Shown piece after piece: positions 26,543 through 35,057 of a stretch of 64,000 nucleotides of DNA. The stretch is from assembly GCF_020639365.1 (NCBI RefSeq), contig NZ_JAINUL010000001.1, forward strand, positions 129,337 through 193,336, written 5' to 3'. This stretch comes from Streptomyces flavotricini (GTDB taxonomy: Bacteria > Actinomycetota > Actinomycetes > Streptomycetales > Streptomycetaceae). A program made the position numbers and the translations under genes. Each line of letters begins with the position of its first letter. The first letter of the stretch is position 1. The notes below the pieces were generated by a model that made no database searches, had not been told where the DNA came from, and saw only the letters and a program-made list of their open reading frames with translations.

Positions 26543-27317
26543 GCGCGGCACGGTAGTGCGCAGGGGTGGGCACGGGAGGGAGTTCGGAAAGTCGTTCCCA
26601 GGCGGCTTCAGTGGCGAAGGCAGTCGCCCCGGGTTCGGGCGGCCAGCGTCGTCGCAGCCGTCATGGAGCCGATTGACGAGCAGCACATCGTGGAGCCCGG
26701 CCTGGTGGCGCTGGGCTCACATGGGCTCAGCCACTTCTCCCCGCACCGCCCGGTCTGGATGAGCAGTCGTGATGGGCCAGTGATCGCGCCGCCGACCGCC
26801 GGCTAGCCGAACGTCCTGGCCCGTCTGGACCCAAGAAACGAAGGGCCGCCGCACGTCGTCCTCTGGGGGACGGGGCCCCGGCGCCACCCACGGCTGCGCG
26901 CCGGGGGCGCCCCCCGGTGGGCACCATGGGGGATGTCACGGACCGCTGACCAGCCATCATCGGCCGGTCTCTCCCGCTTGCTTGGGGCGGCCCGGTGGTA
27001 CGGCTGCCCCCGGAAGAACCGGGCACCGGGCCTCACCCGAGCACGCCATCTCGGCACGGGCTGCTGCCGACCCTAGCGCCAGGGCCAGGAGCTGGTCCCC
27101 CGCCCCTGCTCTCGGTACCCCAGCCTCTCGTCCCCCGAATCAAGCCGGAAGGTTCAGCGCGCAGGACGCAGCATCGCAACCCGGATCGGGTACGGGAACA
27201 TCCGGGCCCGCCGGAACGAGCACGACGCCGCCCAGTGCGCTGCCCTCGCCGCGCTCGGCGTGGACTGCGCACGGTAGCGGGGCCCTGGGCTGTCCCCCAT
27301 GATCGGCCGGACGGTTC
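26543..27317. other. Long stretch without a supported gene
   Basis: It contains the second copy of the repeat seen at 5998 (26984-27080). A short plus-strand frame near 27185-27277 reads NIRARRNEHDAAQCAALAAL then GVD, resembling the last helix of a helicase-associated or similar repeat protein, with nothing coding before it. Otherwise nothing was seen. Confidence 0.4.
26984..27080. repeat. Diverged dispersed repeat, copy 2
   Basis: Partner of 5998-6090; shares GGGCGGCCCGGTG, CACCGGGCCTC and CCGACCCTAGC in the same order and spacing. Confidence 0.45.
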
Positions 27318-27725
27318 CTAGAGCGAGCCGACGACCTTGTCCGGGGTGACGCGGACCACGACGCGCTCCGCGTCTTCGGCGGAGGCCGGGTTGAAGTCTG
27401 CGTAGTCCTTGCCCGTGTACTTGCGTGAGAGCTCGTTAATCAAGTCCTGGCCGCCCTCCGTGGTCAGGGTGGCGGTACCGCGCACTTCGGCATAGGTGTA
27501 CGGCGCATTGTGCGGGTTGATCATGACGGTGATGCGCGGGTCGCGCCGCAGGTTCTTCTCCTTCCTGCGGCCGACCGTCGTGGAGATCAGCAGATCGTCC
27601 CCGTCGCGGCCGAGCCAGGTCACCGACAACTGCGGCCTTCCGTCGGGCTGGACGGTCGCCACCGTCGCGAAGACGGGAGTGTCGTCGATGATCTTCTGGA
27701 GATCGTCGGAAAGCGCGGCAGACAT
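27318..27725 (-). CDS. PPOX-class F420-dependent oxidoreductase
   Basis: A 135-residue split-barrel flavin/F420-binding protein. The sequence runs ATVATVQPDGRPQLSVTWLG, then DDLLISTTVGRRKEKNL, RDPRITVMINPHNAPYTYAE and RGTATLTTEG, the characteristic order for actinobacterial F420-dependent PPOX-class enzymes. These are small cytosolic homodimers that reduce diverse compounds. ATG 27725 has GGAAGGGG upstream; the longer open frame (to 27977) includes a repeat-encoded Ala-Asp stretch and is rejected. It is a single-gene unit. Confidence 0.9.
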   Translation of the reverse strand: MSAALSDDLQKIIDDTPVFATVATVQPDGRPQLSVTWLGRDGDDLLISTTVGRRKEKNLRRDPRITVMINPHNAPYTYAEVRGTATLTTEGGQDLINELSRKYTGKDYADFNPASAEDAERVVVRVTPDKVVGSL

Positions 27726-27880
27726 TGATGACCCCTTCCACGGGGATGCCTCGCCCCTGTAGCGCAGCACCCACAGATTACAAAGAGTCAGCATAATGCG
27801 ACGCAGGGTTACATGCGACCACCGCCCCGTCCCCACCACACCGGCAGGGACGAGGCCCCACGACCCGGCGGCCACGGTGC

Positions 27881-27922
27881 CGGCACCGGCATCGGCATCG
27901 GCATCGGCATCGGCATCGGCAA
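27881..27922. repeat. Hexanucleotide tandem repeat (CGGCAT)
   Basis: Five CGGCAT units bracketed by one CGGCAC and one partial CGGCAA. It lies upstream of the PPOX gene start, beyond the likely promoter. Possible slippage site. Confidence 0.85.
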
Positions 27923-27952
27923 AGACCAACCGCCCGCCCCACCTCTTCGAGA

Positions 27953-28315
27953 TCAGGAGAACCTCAGCACGACGCACCGTCCCACCGTCTCCCCTGCCTT
28001 GCTCGGACTACCCGCACTGGAAGCGGGGCCGGCGACTTCTGGGTCCAGTCCGGTTTCTGCGCCCGCGTGAAGGACTCCTGCGACGCTCACCCGGTCACCC
28101 ACAAAAGCCCCGTTGACCACCCACGGCACGGCCAGCGGCCCGCGCCGCATGCCTGCACCGCCGTCTGTTCTATGCGGCCACGCAGGCCATCGCCCCACGC
28201 CCACCGTGACGTTGACGGACTTCCGCCGCCGGGCGGTGGAGGGTCCGCCCTGCCGTCCCGGCAGGAAGACCCTCTCGCGCTGCCTCAGCTCTTCGGGTAT
28301 GGCCTGATCGGCCAT
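27953..28315 (-). CDS. Hypothetical protein with strong ribosome site
   Basis: A 120-residue frame beginning MADQAIPEELRQRERVFLPG, preceded by GGAGGA at good spacing, which is the main reason to believe it. The first half (RRRKSVNVTVGVGRWPAW) is basic; the second half is Gly/Ala-rich and less gene-like, so a frameshift or truncation is possible. No family recognised. Confidence 0.35.
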   Translation of the reverse strand: MADQAIPEELRQRERVFLPGRQGGPSTARRRKSVNVTVGVGRWPAWPHRTDGGAGMRRGPLAVPWVVNGAFVGDRVSVAGVLHAGAETGLDPEVAGPASSAGSPSKAGETVGRCVVLRFS

Positions 28316-28657
28316 CTTCTTTTCCTCCGCCTCATGCCAGTTGGCTGCCGGTCGGCCTCTGTGGCCGCCGTTGCCAGCCATTGTCGGGGCATTACGCGTG
28401 CGCAACGTGGTCGATCGATGACAATCCGTGCGGGATGGTCGTCCCGGCCTTCACGAGACCGGTCACACCGACGGCGCCAGACCGGCACCTGACCCACCGG
28501 GCGGCTCGCGCCGTCGGGGGGGGCCGCCCGTTGCGTCAGGACGCGGGCTTGTGGAGTCAACCTCGCCGTCACCTTCGGCCAGGCCAGGCGTCGATCACCG
28601 TCGCCGCCCAGGCCATCCAGATCGCGGATGCCCCGTCCACGGACCGGTAGCGGCACA

Positions 28658-28703
28658 CCCCGGCCCCCGGTCCCCGGCGCCAGCTGGGGACCGGGGGCCG
28701 GGG
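28658..28703 (-). terminator. Terminator of SH3-like secreted protein gene
   Basis: Perfect 18-base arms (CCCCGGCCCCCGGTCCCC and complement) around a 10-base loop, 19 bases after the stop of the minus-strand gene. Confidence 0.8.
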
Positions 28704-28721
28704 GCCGAGCCGGTGGGACCG

Positions 28722-29078
28722 TCAGCAGTGGCCGACGCTGGTCTGGCCGCCCACCAGGGACGAGTGGACGTAGCCGGTCCCCACGTAGCTGGAGACGCGG
28801 AACCAGCGGTTGGAGGCGTAGTTCGAACTCGGCGGGTAGACCCACTGGCTGTCGGTCCAGCACAGCATCGTGACGCCGGTCCCGTTGGACAGGTAACCGA
28901 GCGAGCCGCACCCGGTGTTGGCGCAGGTGCGCTCGTTCGCCCCGCCGCTGTTGGACGAGATGTAACTGCCGGCCGCGTCGGCGCCGCCGGCGCCGGCGAG
29001 CAGACCGGTCAGGGCGACGGCGGCCGCGGCGGCGGCCAGTCCGGCCCGGGACCGCAGGGTGGTGGTCGTCATGCGCAT
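28722..29078 (-). CDS. Secreted protein with bacterial SH3-like domain
   Basis: A 118-residue protein with a clear signal peptide (MRMTTTTLRSRAGL, then a hydrophobic Ala/Leu run ending AGGADA). The mature part holds four Cys, with CANTGCGSLGYLSNGTGVT, MLCWTDSQWV and WFRVSSYVGTGYVHSSLV, the strand pattern of bacterial SH3 domains that bind peptidoglycan or extracellular matrices. ATG 29078 follows GAGGAGAACG. It lies 163 bases downstream of the large nSTAND gene on the same strand and has its own terminator. Its function is unknown; extracellular cell-wall binding is inferred. Confidence 0.85.
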   Translation of the reverse strand: MRMTTTTLRSRAGLAAAAAAVALTGLLAGAGGADAAGSYISSNSGGANERTCANTGCGSLGYLSNGTGVTMLCWTDSQWVYPPSSNYASNRWFRVSSYVGTGYVHSSLVGGQTSVGHC

Positions 29079-29241
29079 GATCGTTCTCCTCGGGAGACTC
29101 TCGGTGGTGTGCGGCGCCCCGGCCGATCCGGCGGCGCTCCACCAGAGAGCCATCCCGGCGGCGGCCGGGGGAAGGAATCAACCGCAGGTCGACCAGGCCC
29201 GTACGGCGGTCCGTACAACTCCGTACAGCCCGGCGGCCCGT

Positions 29242-32200
29242 TCACCGGCACGGCGGCGCGTACGGCAGTCCGGGAACGAGCTGGGCCCACTCCTGAGCGG
29301 TGATGACCGTCCCCGCGCGCTCGCACAGCCTCCGGGTGATCTCGTCCTCGTCGCGGGACCACAACAGGGCGGCCGGGCCGGCGCCGCCGGCCGCGAGGGA
29401 GCGGCCGTCCGGGCTGTACGCGACGGCGTACGCCTTCCCGCCGAGGCCGCTCAGTACGGTGCGGGGCCGAGTCCGCCGCGGATCGCCGATGTCCCACAGC
29501 CACACGGTGCCGTCCGTACTGGCGGCGGCGAGCGTGCCGCCCTCCGGGGCGAACGAGAGTGCGTACACGTAGCTGCTCGGCCCCGTCAGCGTCGGCCCGG
29601 CGCTGCGCGGGTGGTCCCCGCTCACGTCCCACAGCCACACGTCCCGGTCGGCGGTACCGGCCGCCAGGATCCGGCTGTCGGGGCTGAACGCGACGGACAT
29701 GACGTAGCTGCCCGGACCGTGCAGGGTCGACTGCAGCACCGGCCGGCCGCCGCCCTGCGGGAGCCGCCACAGCAGCACCTGCTTGTCGACCGTGCCGGCG
29801 GCGAGCCGCCGCCCGTCCGGGCTGAACGCCACCGAGTAGACGTAGTTCGTCGGCTCGGACAGTTCCGCCGAGAGCTGCGGGTGCGCCGGGTCCGCCGTGT
29901 TCCACACGCGTACGGTCCGCCCCTCGCTGCCCACGGCCAGGGTCCGGCCCGTCCGGTCGAAGGCGGCGGACTGGATGGTTCCGGTGCCGCCGGCCAGGTG
30001 TTCTCCGTAGGGCGCCGGGCGGTCGGGGCGGGAGAGGTCCCAAAGCCACAGCTTGCCCTCCCGGCCGCCCACCGCGAGAGTGCGGCCGTCCGGGGTGAAG
30101 GAGACCGTCGCGGAGTACCCCGTGGGATTGGTCAGGGGCGGCCCAACCGGGCGCGGGGACCATGGGTCGGAGACGTCCCACAGCTGTACGTCGCGCCCCG
30201 CTACGGCGAGCAGCTTCCCGTCCGGCGCGTAGCCGATCGCATTGACCGTGCCCTGGAAGCCGCGCAGCGGGCGCGGAGGCAGCTGCCACAGACGCACGGT
30301 GCCGTCGGCGGCGGCCGTCACCAACTGCCGGCCGCCGGGATGGAACGAGAGCGAGGTGACCGGGCCCGGGTGCGGGAACACTCCGGCGAGGAGGCGTGTC
30401 CGGGCGTCGTACAGGCGTACCTGGTTGTCCGCGCTGCCGGTCGCCAGCCACTGCCCGTCAGGACCGCAGGCAATGGCGTTGACGTAGCTGGCCGGGCCGT
30501 CGGGGGCGGCCGGGGCCCCGCCGATCACCGCGGGCGGGGCGGGGGCGGAGCCTGGGGCGGGTACCTCCCACACCCGCGTGGACCGGTCCTGGCTCCCGGC
30601 GACGAGCCGTGCGCCGTCGGCCGTGAAGGCCAGCCCGAACACCGGGCCGGCCGATCCGGTCAGCGGCTGCGCGTACGCGAGCGGGTGCCCGGGACCGGCG
30701 AGGTCCCACAGGCGTACGGTGCCGTCCGCGCCGCCTGCGGCCAGCAGGGCCGCACCCGGGCCGGGGCCGGGGCGGAACGCGACCGTGTGCACCGCCCCGG
30801 TGAAACCGGTCAGGCGCGTCCCGGTGGCGGAGCTGCTTCCGGAGTTGCTCGCAGAGCTGCTCGCGGAGCTGCCTTCGGCGCCCGCCGACGGGGCCGGCAC
30901 CTCCGGGTCCGGCCACAGGTACACCCCGCCGTCGGCGCCCGCCGCGGCCAGCGTCTTGCCGTCCGGCGCGAAGGCCACCCCGTACACGGCCGAAGCCGGC
31001 CCCTTGAACGACCGGGCTCCGGCCGCCGCCTGGCCCGGGGCCGACGGCTCCCACACCCGTACGGTCCCGTCCCCCGACCCGGCAGCGAGCCGCCGGCCGT
31101 CCGGACTGAAGGCGAGCGCGTACACCGTGTCGGCGAACGTGACAGGCGCCGCTCCCAGCGGTCGCGGCCGCTGCGGATCGCGCAGGTCCCACAGCGCGAC
31201 CTGGCGGTCCAGGCCGCCCGCGGCCAGGGTCTGTCCGTCCGGACTGAGGGCCACCGCCTGTACGACGCCACGGAACGCGAGGATCCGGGTCACGGCGGGC
31301 AGCGCCGAGGCGTCCATCAGCGCCTCCCGGGCCTCAGCCGTGGGTGCCGTGCGGTACGCCACCAGGCCGAGTTGGGCGGAGAGGGCGAGGTCGCTGCCCC
31401 GCAGCCGTTCGGCGCGCGCCGCCACCAGCCGGGACAGCGCGACGGCCTGCTGTCTCTGCGCGTCACGGCGCTGGACCACGGCGACACCGGTGAGCAGGCC
31501 GGAGAGGACGACCAGCAGTGAGAGCAGGACGAGGAGCCGGCGCAGCCGGCGGGCGCCGCGCCGCTCGCGCCGGACCCGGCCGTCCTCCGCCAGCCGGCTC
31601 GCGTCGAGGAACCCGCATTCCAGCGCGTCGAGTTCCGAGGCGTGGCCGCCGTCCCGGGCCCAGGCGGAGGCCACGGCCAGGCGGGTGCCCCGGTAGAGCA
31701 GCGAGGGGTCGCGGCCGTGCGCGAGCCAGCGGTCGGCGTCACGCGTCAGGTCCTGCCGGACGATCTGTCCGGCCCGGTCGGTGTCGATCCAGCCGCGCAG
31801 CCTCGGCCAGGCGGTGAGCAGCGCCTCGTGGGTGATCCTGGCGCCGTCGCCGTCGAGCGTGACCAGGCGGCGGTCGACGAAGCGCTCCAGGACCGCGTAC
31901 ACCTCTTCGGCCCGGTCGGGGTGCCCCGTGGGCGGGGGCAGCGGCAGCAGCCTGCGCGCGTCGGGCACCCCGTCGCCCACCGCGACCATCCGCAGGAACA
32001 GCTGCCGCGCGCGTGCGCACTCGGCCTCCGACAGTCCCGCGTAGACCTCCTCCGCCGTCTCGGAGACAGCCGCGGACATCCCGCCGCCCGCCCGGTAGTC
32101 GGCGATGGTCAGGGCAGTGCCGCGGCCGCGTTCCCAGGTCGACAGCAGCGCGTGCGACAGGAGGGGCAGGGCTCCGGGGCCGGAGTCCCGCAGGTCGGCG

Positions 32201-33171
32201 AGGAGTACGTCGATGAACCCTTCGTCCACGACGAGACCGGCCTTGGCGGCGGGGCCGCCGACCACGGCGCGGATCTCGTCCTCGCTGAGCGAGCCCACGA
32301 CGGTCTGGCCCTTCTGCAGAGCTGCCGCGAGGGGACGCTGGTCGAGGGCCTGGCCGTAGAAGTCGGCGCGCAGACAGCCCGTGACGCGTACGTCGGAGGA
32401 GGGGAGGGCCGCGAGGCAGCGCAGGAACCGCTCCCGTCCTGCGGGGTCGGGGCACACGGTGAACACCTCCTCCAGCTGGTCGACCGCCACGACGATGCGT
32501 ACCCCCTCCCGCTGGGCCACCGCCTTGACACGTGCGGCGAGTTCGAGGGGATCGCCCGCCAGGTCCGCCCACTCCGCGGTCAGAGCGGCCTCCGCGGACA
32601 GGGCGCAGGCCAGGGCGCGCATCGGGTCGCGGCCGGGGGCGAGCAGCAGCGGTGTACAGCCGTGCTCACCGCGCAGGACGGGCAGCACGCCTGCCCGTAG
32701 GAGTGAGGACTTCCCGGAACCCGAGGCGCCGACGAGCAGTTGGGGTACGTCGCCGCCCCCTTCGGCGAGGATCCGGTCCACGATGACATCCCGCAGGCGG
32801 TCCCGGCCGAAGAACCAGTCGGCGTGGCGTTCCTCGAAGCCCGCGAGCCCCCGGTAGGGCGACGCGCCCGACGCGACGCGCAGGGCCCGGGATCGCCGCA
32901 GCTCGGCGAGCCGTTCCAGCCAGCGCTCAATTTCGGCCGGGTCGGTCACCCCGCAGACGTGCAGCACCCGGCGGAACAGGGGCAGGGACCCCATCGACGG
33001 CAGGTTCTGGCCGGCGAACCAGCCGCCGATGGTGCTGTGGGCGCCCGGTGCGCCGACCTGGGCGGCGACGGCGCGGACGGTCAGGTCGGCCTTCTCGCGC
33101 AGACGTGTCAGATCGGCCGCGAACTCCTCGCGGGATAAAGGGGGTCGGGGAAGAAACGGGGTGGGGTCCAT
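29242..33171 (-). CDS. XRE-nSTAND1-WD40 signalling protein
   Basis: A 1309-residue multidomain protein. Residues 1-80: XRE-type helix-turn-helix (SREEFAADLTRLREKADL, AGQNLPSMGSLPLF). Around 130-430: nSTAND1 NTPase, with Walker A GASGSGKSSLLRAGVLP (about residue 144) and Walker B VVAVDQLEEVF. Next comes a helical winged part, then one membrane helix (LLVLLSLLVVLSGLLTGVAV, about 540). From about 627 to the end there are some fourteen WD40 blades marked by SPDG and TADG. ATG 33171 follows GGAGG; the frame stays open upstream to 33303. STAND ATPases with WD40 repeats act as signal-gated switches; some relatives serve in phage defence, but no effector domain is visible here. The role is unknown. 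Confidence 0.9.
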   Translation of the reverse strand: MDPTPFLPRPPLSREEFAADLTRLREKADLTVRAVAAQVGAPGAHSTIGGWFAGQNLPSMGSLPLFRRVLHVCGVTDPAEIERWLERLAELRRSRALRVASGASPYRGLAGFEERHADWFFGRDRLRDVIVDRILAEGGGDVPQLLVGASGSGKSSLLRAGVLPVLRGEHGCTPLLLAPGRDPMRALACALSAEAALTAEWADLAGDPLELAARVKAVAQREGVRIVVAVDQLEEVFTVCPDPAGRERFLRCLAALPSSDVRVTGCLRADFYGQALDQRPLAAALQKGQTVVGSLSEDEIRAVVGGPAAKAGLVVDEGFIDVLLADLRDSGPGALPLLSHALLSTWERGRGTALTIADYRAGGGMSAAVSETAEEVYAGLSEAECARARQLFLRMVAVGDGVPDARRLLPLPPPTGHPDRAEEVYAVLERFVDRRLVTLDGDGARITHEALLTAWPRLRGWIDTDRAGQIVRQDLTRDADRWLAHGRDPSLLYRGTRLAVASAWARDGGHASELDALECGFLDASRLAEDGRVRRERRGARRLRRLLVLLSLLVVLSGLLTGVAVVQRRDAQRQQAVALSRLVAARAERLRGSDLALSAQLGLVAYRTAPTAEAREALMDASALPAVTRILAFRGVVQAVALSPDGQTLAAGGLDRQVALWDLRDPQRPRPLGAAPVTFADTVYALAFSPDGRRLAAGSGDGTVRVWEPSAPGQAAAGARSFKGPASAVYGVAFAPDGKTLAAAGADGGVYLWPDPEVPAPSAGAEGSSASSSASNSGSSSATGTRLTGFTGAVHTVAFRPGPGPGAALLAAGGADGTVRLWDLAGPGHPLAYAQPLTGSAGPVFGLAFTADGARLVAGSQDRSTRVWEVPAPGSAPAPPAVIGGAPAAPDGPASYVNAIACGPDGQWLATGSADNQVRLYDARTRLLAGVFPHPGPVTSLSFHPGGRQLVTAAADGTVRLWQLPPRPLRGFQGTVNAIGYAPDGKLLAVAGRDVQLWDVSDPWSPRPVGPPLTNPTGYSATVSFTPDGRTLAVGGREGKLWLWDLSRPDRPAPYGEHLAGGTGTIQSAAFDRTGRTLAVGSEGRTVRVWNTADPAHPQLSAELSEPTNYVYSVAFSPDGRRLAAGTVDKQVLLWRLPQGGGRPVLQSTLHGPGSYVMSVAFSPDSRILAAGTADRDVWLWDVSGDHPRSAGPTLTGPSSYVYALSFAPEGGTLAAASTDGTVWLWDIGDPRRTRPRTVLSGLGGKAYAVAYSPDGRSLAAGGAGPAALLWSRDEDEITRRLCERAGTVITAQEWAQLVPGLPYAPPCR

Positions 33172-33520
33172 GGGGCCTCCGGGGTCCGGTTCCGCCAGGG
33201 CGGTGATGCGATGGACCACCCTTCCCGCGCGCATCCGGCCGCGTGGCCGGAACACCTCGATCCGGTCCCTTTCTACGCCGCCCCACCCGCTCTTTCCGGC
33301 CACTCACCACCGTCTCTGTGCCCCCACGCGCCCCGCCGCCCCCCGGGGGTCCCGGGGCTCTCTGGTCCCCGGCCGGGCGGAGCCGCCTCTCCCGGCGCCG
33401 TGCCGGACTGCCGCCCGCCCCGGCTCATGATCGGCTGGACAATTCCTGGTTGGCCAGGCCTTGCAGCGTTCGGTAGCCGGATGACCCCCATCTCGGCACG
33501 AGTGTGCGGGTGATCCCCGA
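33172..33520. other. Upstream region of the nSTAND gene
   Basis: No gene or clear operator seen. It separates the nSTAND start from the 3' end of the HNH gene. Confidence 0.4.
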
Positions 33521-33961
33521 TCAGCGGCGGCCGGTGGCCAGGATGACGAGGAACTGGCCGCCGCCCGTCTCGATGCCCGCGGTCACCGGCAGTCCCGGTA
33601 CCAGTCGGGAGAACCGGTCCACCAGCCAATCCGCCACCTCCTGGGCGTCCTTCCTGGTCGGACAACGGCCCACCACCTCGCGGCCCCCCTTGCGCTCCAG
33701 CCTGTCGGCAACGGCGATCAGCGGCGCGGGTTCGACCACGTACAGGCGCTCCGGCCAGGCGATGACCACCTTGACGGCACCCTTGCGCGTATTGCACCCG
33801 CGGTGCGCGAGCCGCTCGGCGACCTTGGCCTTCCGGTCGGCGGTCCGGCTGTCGACACTGGGCCCCCGAGGGTCGTTCACCGACTCGTCGGGGTCGACCG
33901 GTTCGTCACACACCCAGCACCGCCAGCCGTCACGCTCGGCCACATCATCAAGAAGACTCAT
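33521..33961 (-). CDS. HNH-like nuclease-fold protein
   Basis: A 146-residue protein. The N-terminus RDGWRCWVCDEPVDPDE, then PSVDSRTADRKAKVAERLAH and CNTRKGAVK, reproduce the C-x2-C ... H ... C-N-x-x-K/R-G pattern of actinobacterial HNH-type domains. The expected first His is not obvious (VDSR where HIVP-type is common), so catalytic activity is uncertain. The C-terminal half (RYV-type strands, LPVTAGIETGGGQFLVILAT) is a separate small domain of unknown function. ATG 33961 lacks a clear ribosome site. Two structural zinc Cys pairs are likely. Confidence 0.65.
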   Translation of the reverse strand: MSLLDDVAERDGWRCWVCDEPVDPDESVNDPRGPSVDSRTADRKAKVAERLAHRGCNTRKGAVKVVIAWPERLYVVEPAPLIAVADRLERKGGREVVGRCPTRKDAQEVADWLVDRFSRLVPGLPVTAGIETGGGQFLVILATGRR

Positions 33962-34039
33962 CCAAACAAACTAGCCTGCCCGAACACCACCCGCGCACCA
34001 AGGCCCCGGCGACGTCCCAACACCAGCCAACAGCTCGGC

Positions 34040-34324
34040 ACCGGGCCGACCAGCGCACTGGCCGTCGCAAGGGACCTGGGCTGCGAACAGCCCTCCCGGA
34101 GAGGAAACAAGCAGCTCAAACGCGCTTTCTTCCTCTCCGCGTTCGCCGCCCTGGGCGACCCGGCATCGCGGACCCACTACGACATGGAGATCGCCCAGGG
34201 CAAGCACCACACGCGGGCCCTTCTCTGCCTCGCCAGACGACGGGCCGACGTCCTCTTCGCGATGCTCCGGGACGGAACCTTCCACGAACCGCGGCCTGTT
34301 CGGGCGGACGCTCCGCAGACCTAG
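34040..34324 (+). pseudogene. IS110-family transposase, C-terminal remnant
   Basis: The plus strand reads GNKQLKRAFFLSAFAALGDP, SRTHYDMEIAQGKHHTRALL and RRADVLFAMLRDGTFHEPRP, the conserved C-terminal (transposase IS116/IS110/IS902) end. The N-terminal DEDD nuclease domain is missing. Its stop codon overlaps the stop of the convergent Cys-rich gene by two bases, so the breakpoint or insertion reached right up to that gene. Confidence 0.85.
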
Positions 34325-34701
34325 ACCATGGTCAGGAGGTGATCCGTGGGGCCGTGATCGATCTCCCAGTCGATATGGACACCGCAGAATCCGTCCGCGA
34401 TGCACCGAAGGCCGACGGTCACCCAACGGATCGATCCGTCCTCACCGAGGGAGAAGGCGACTGCGGCCTCGAACTTGTCCCTTCCGCACGGACAGTAGGC
34501 CGGGCCGGACCTCTCGGTCTCCCAGGAGTCCTCCTCCCAGTAGTCCTCGCTGTCTGCGATGAACGCACGGCTGCCGCAGCCAGAGCGCTCCCGCTCCGCT
34601 CCACAGTCATTCACCAGCACGAAGAACGCCTGGCCGCCGCAACCTCCACAGAGGGAAGGAGCGATTCTCACCGGGCGGTAGGGTTGCTTGGCCACATTCA
34701 C
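34321..34701 (-). CDS. Cys-rich hypothetical protein
   Basis: A 126-residue protein with zinc-ribbon-like knuckles: SLCGGCGGQAFFVLVNDCG, CGSRAF, YCPCGRDKFEAAVAF and a final RCIADGFCGVHID. The middle is acidic (SEDYWEEDSWE). It looks like a metal-stabilised cytosolic protein; no family was recognised. The start is GTG 34701 (a second GTG lies six bases on). No strong ribosome site. The 3' end meets an IS110 remnant, but the ending GPTDHLLTMV looks natural. Confidence 0.65.
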   Translation of the reverse strand: MNVAKQPYRPVRIAPSLCGGCGGQAFFVLVNDCGAERERSGCGSRAFIADSEDYWEEDSWETERSGPAYCPCGRDKFEAAVAFSLGEDGSIRWVTVGLRCIADGFCGVHIDWEIDHGPTDHLLTMV

Positions 34702-34722
34702 AGGGGCTTGCCCGCCTGGACC

Positions 34723-34896
34723 TCAGGAAGCTTGCCATTCCCAGGGTGGCTCGTCGGCCTCAGCCATGGAGGCAGCATCCCGAGCCACCCGTCGGGTCAG
34801 CTCCTCAAGTGCGGCCATCGCCTTCAGGACCGCGGCCGGTGCCTGCGCCGCCGGCGAGTTCAGCCGTTCCCCCACCCGGTTCAGGAGCTCGGCCAT
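34723..34896 (-). CDS. Small hypothetical helical protein
   Basis: A 57-residue frame (MAELLNRVGERLNSPAAQAP, VLKAMAALEELTRRVA, ending EADEPPWEWQAS) with amphipathic helices and regular codon bias. ATG 34896 is the best start; the longer open frame upstream is poor. It ends 22 bases before the GTG of the Cys-rich gene on the same strand, so the two may be one operon. Confidence 0.45.
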   Translation of the reverse strand: MAELLNRVGERLNSPAAQAPAAVLKAMAALEELTRRVARDAASMAEADEPPWEWQAS

Positions 34897-35057
34897 CCCG
34901 AAGGCGGCGGCGCCGAACCGGCCTGCGCCACCACTCGTTCGGCCACACCATCGGGTGGAATCCGGGACGTCTTTGGCGATCGATGCCCTGTTCGGCCTAC
35001 TGGCCTGGCTAGTGTCCGTTGGCCGACCGATCCCATCGAGACCGCCCGCGAGGTCCC

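Noticed and set aside
27885..27920. CRISPR-like array
   Set aside because: Simple 6-base tandem units with no spacers; no Cas genes in the window.
29059..31521. An 820-residue plus-strand open frame
   Set aside because: Mirror of the WD40 repeats of the nSTAND gene; Arg/Gly/Pro-rich with no domain.
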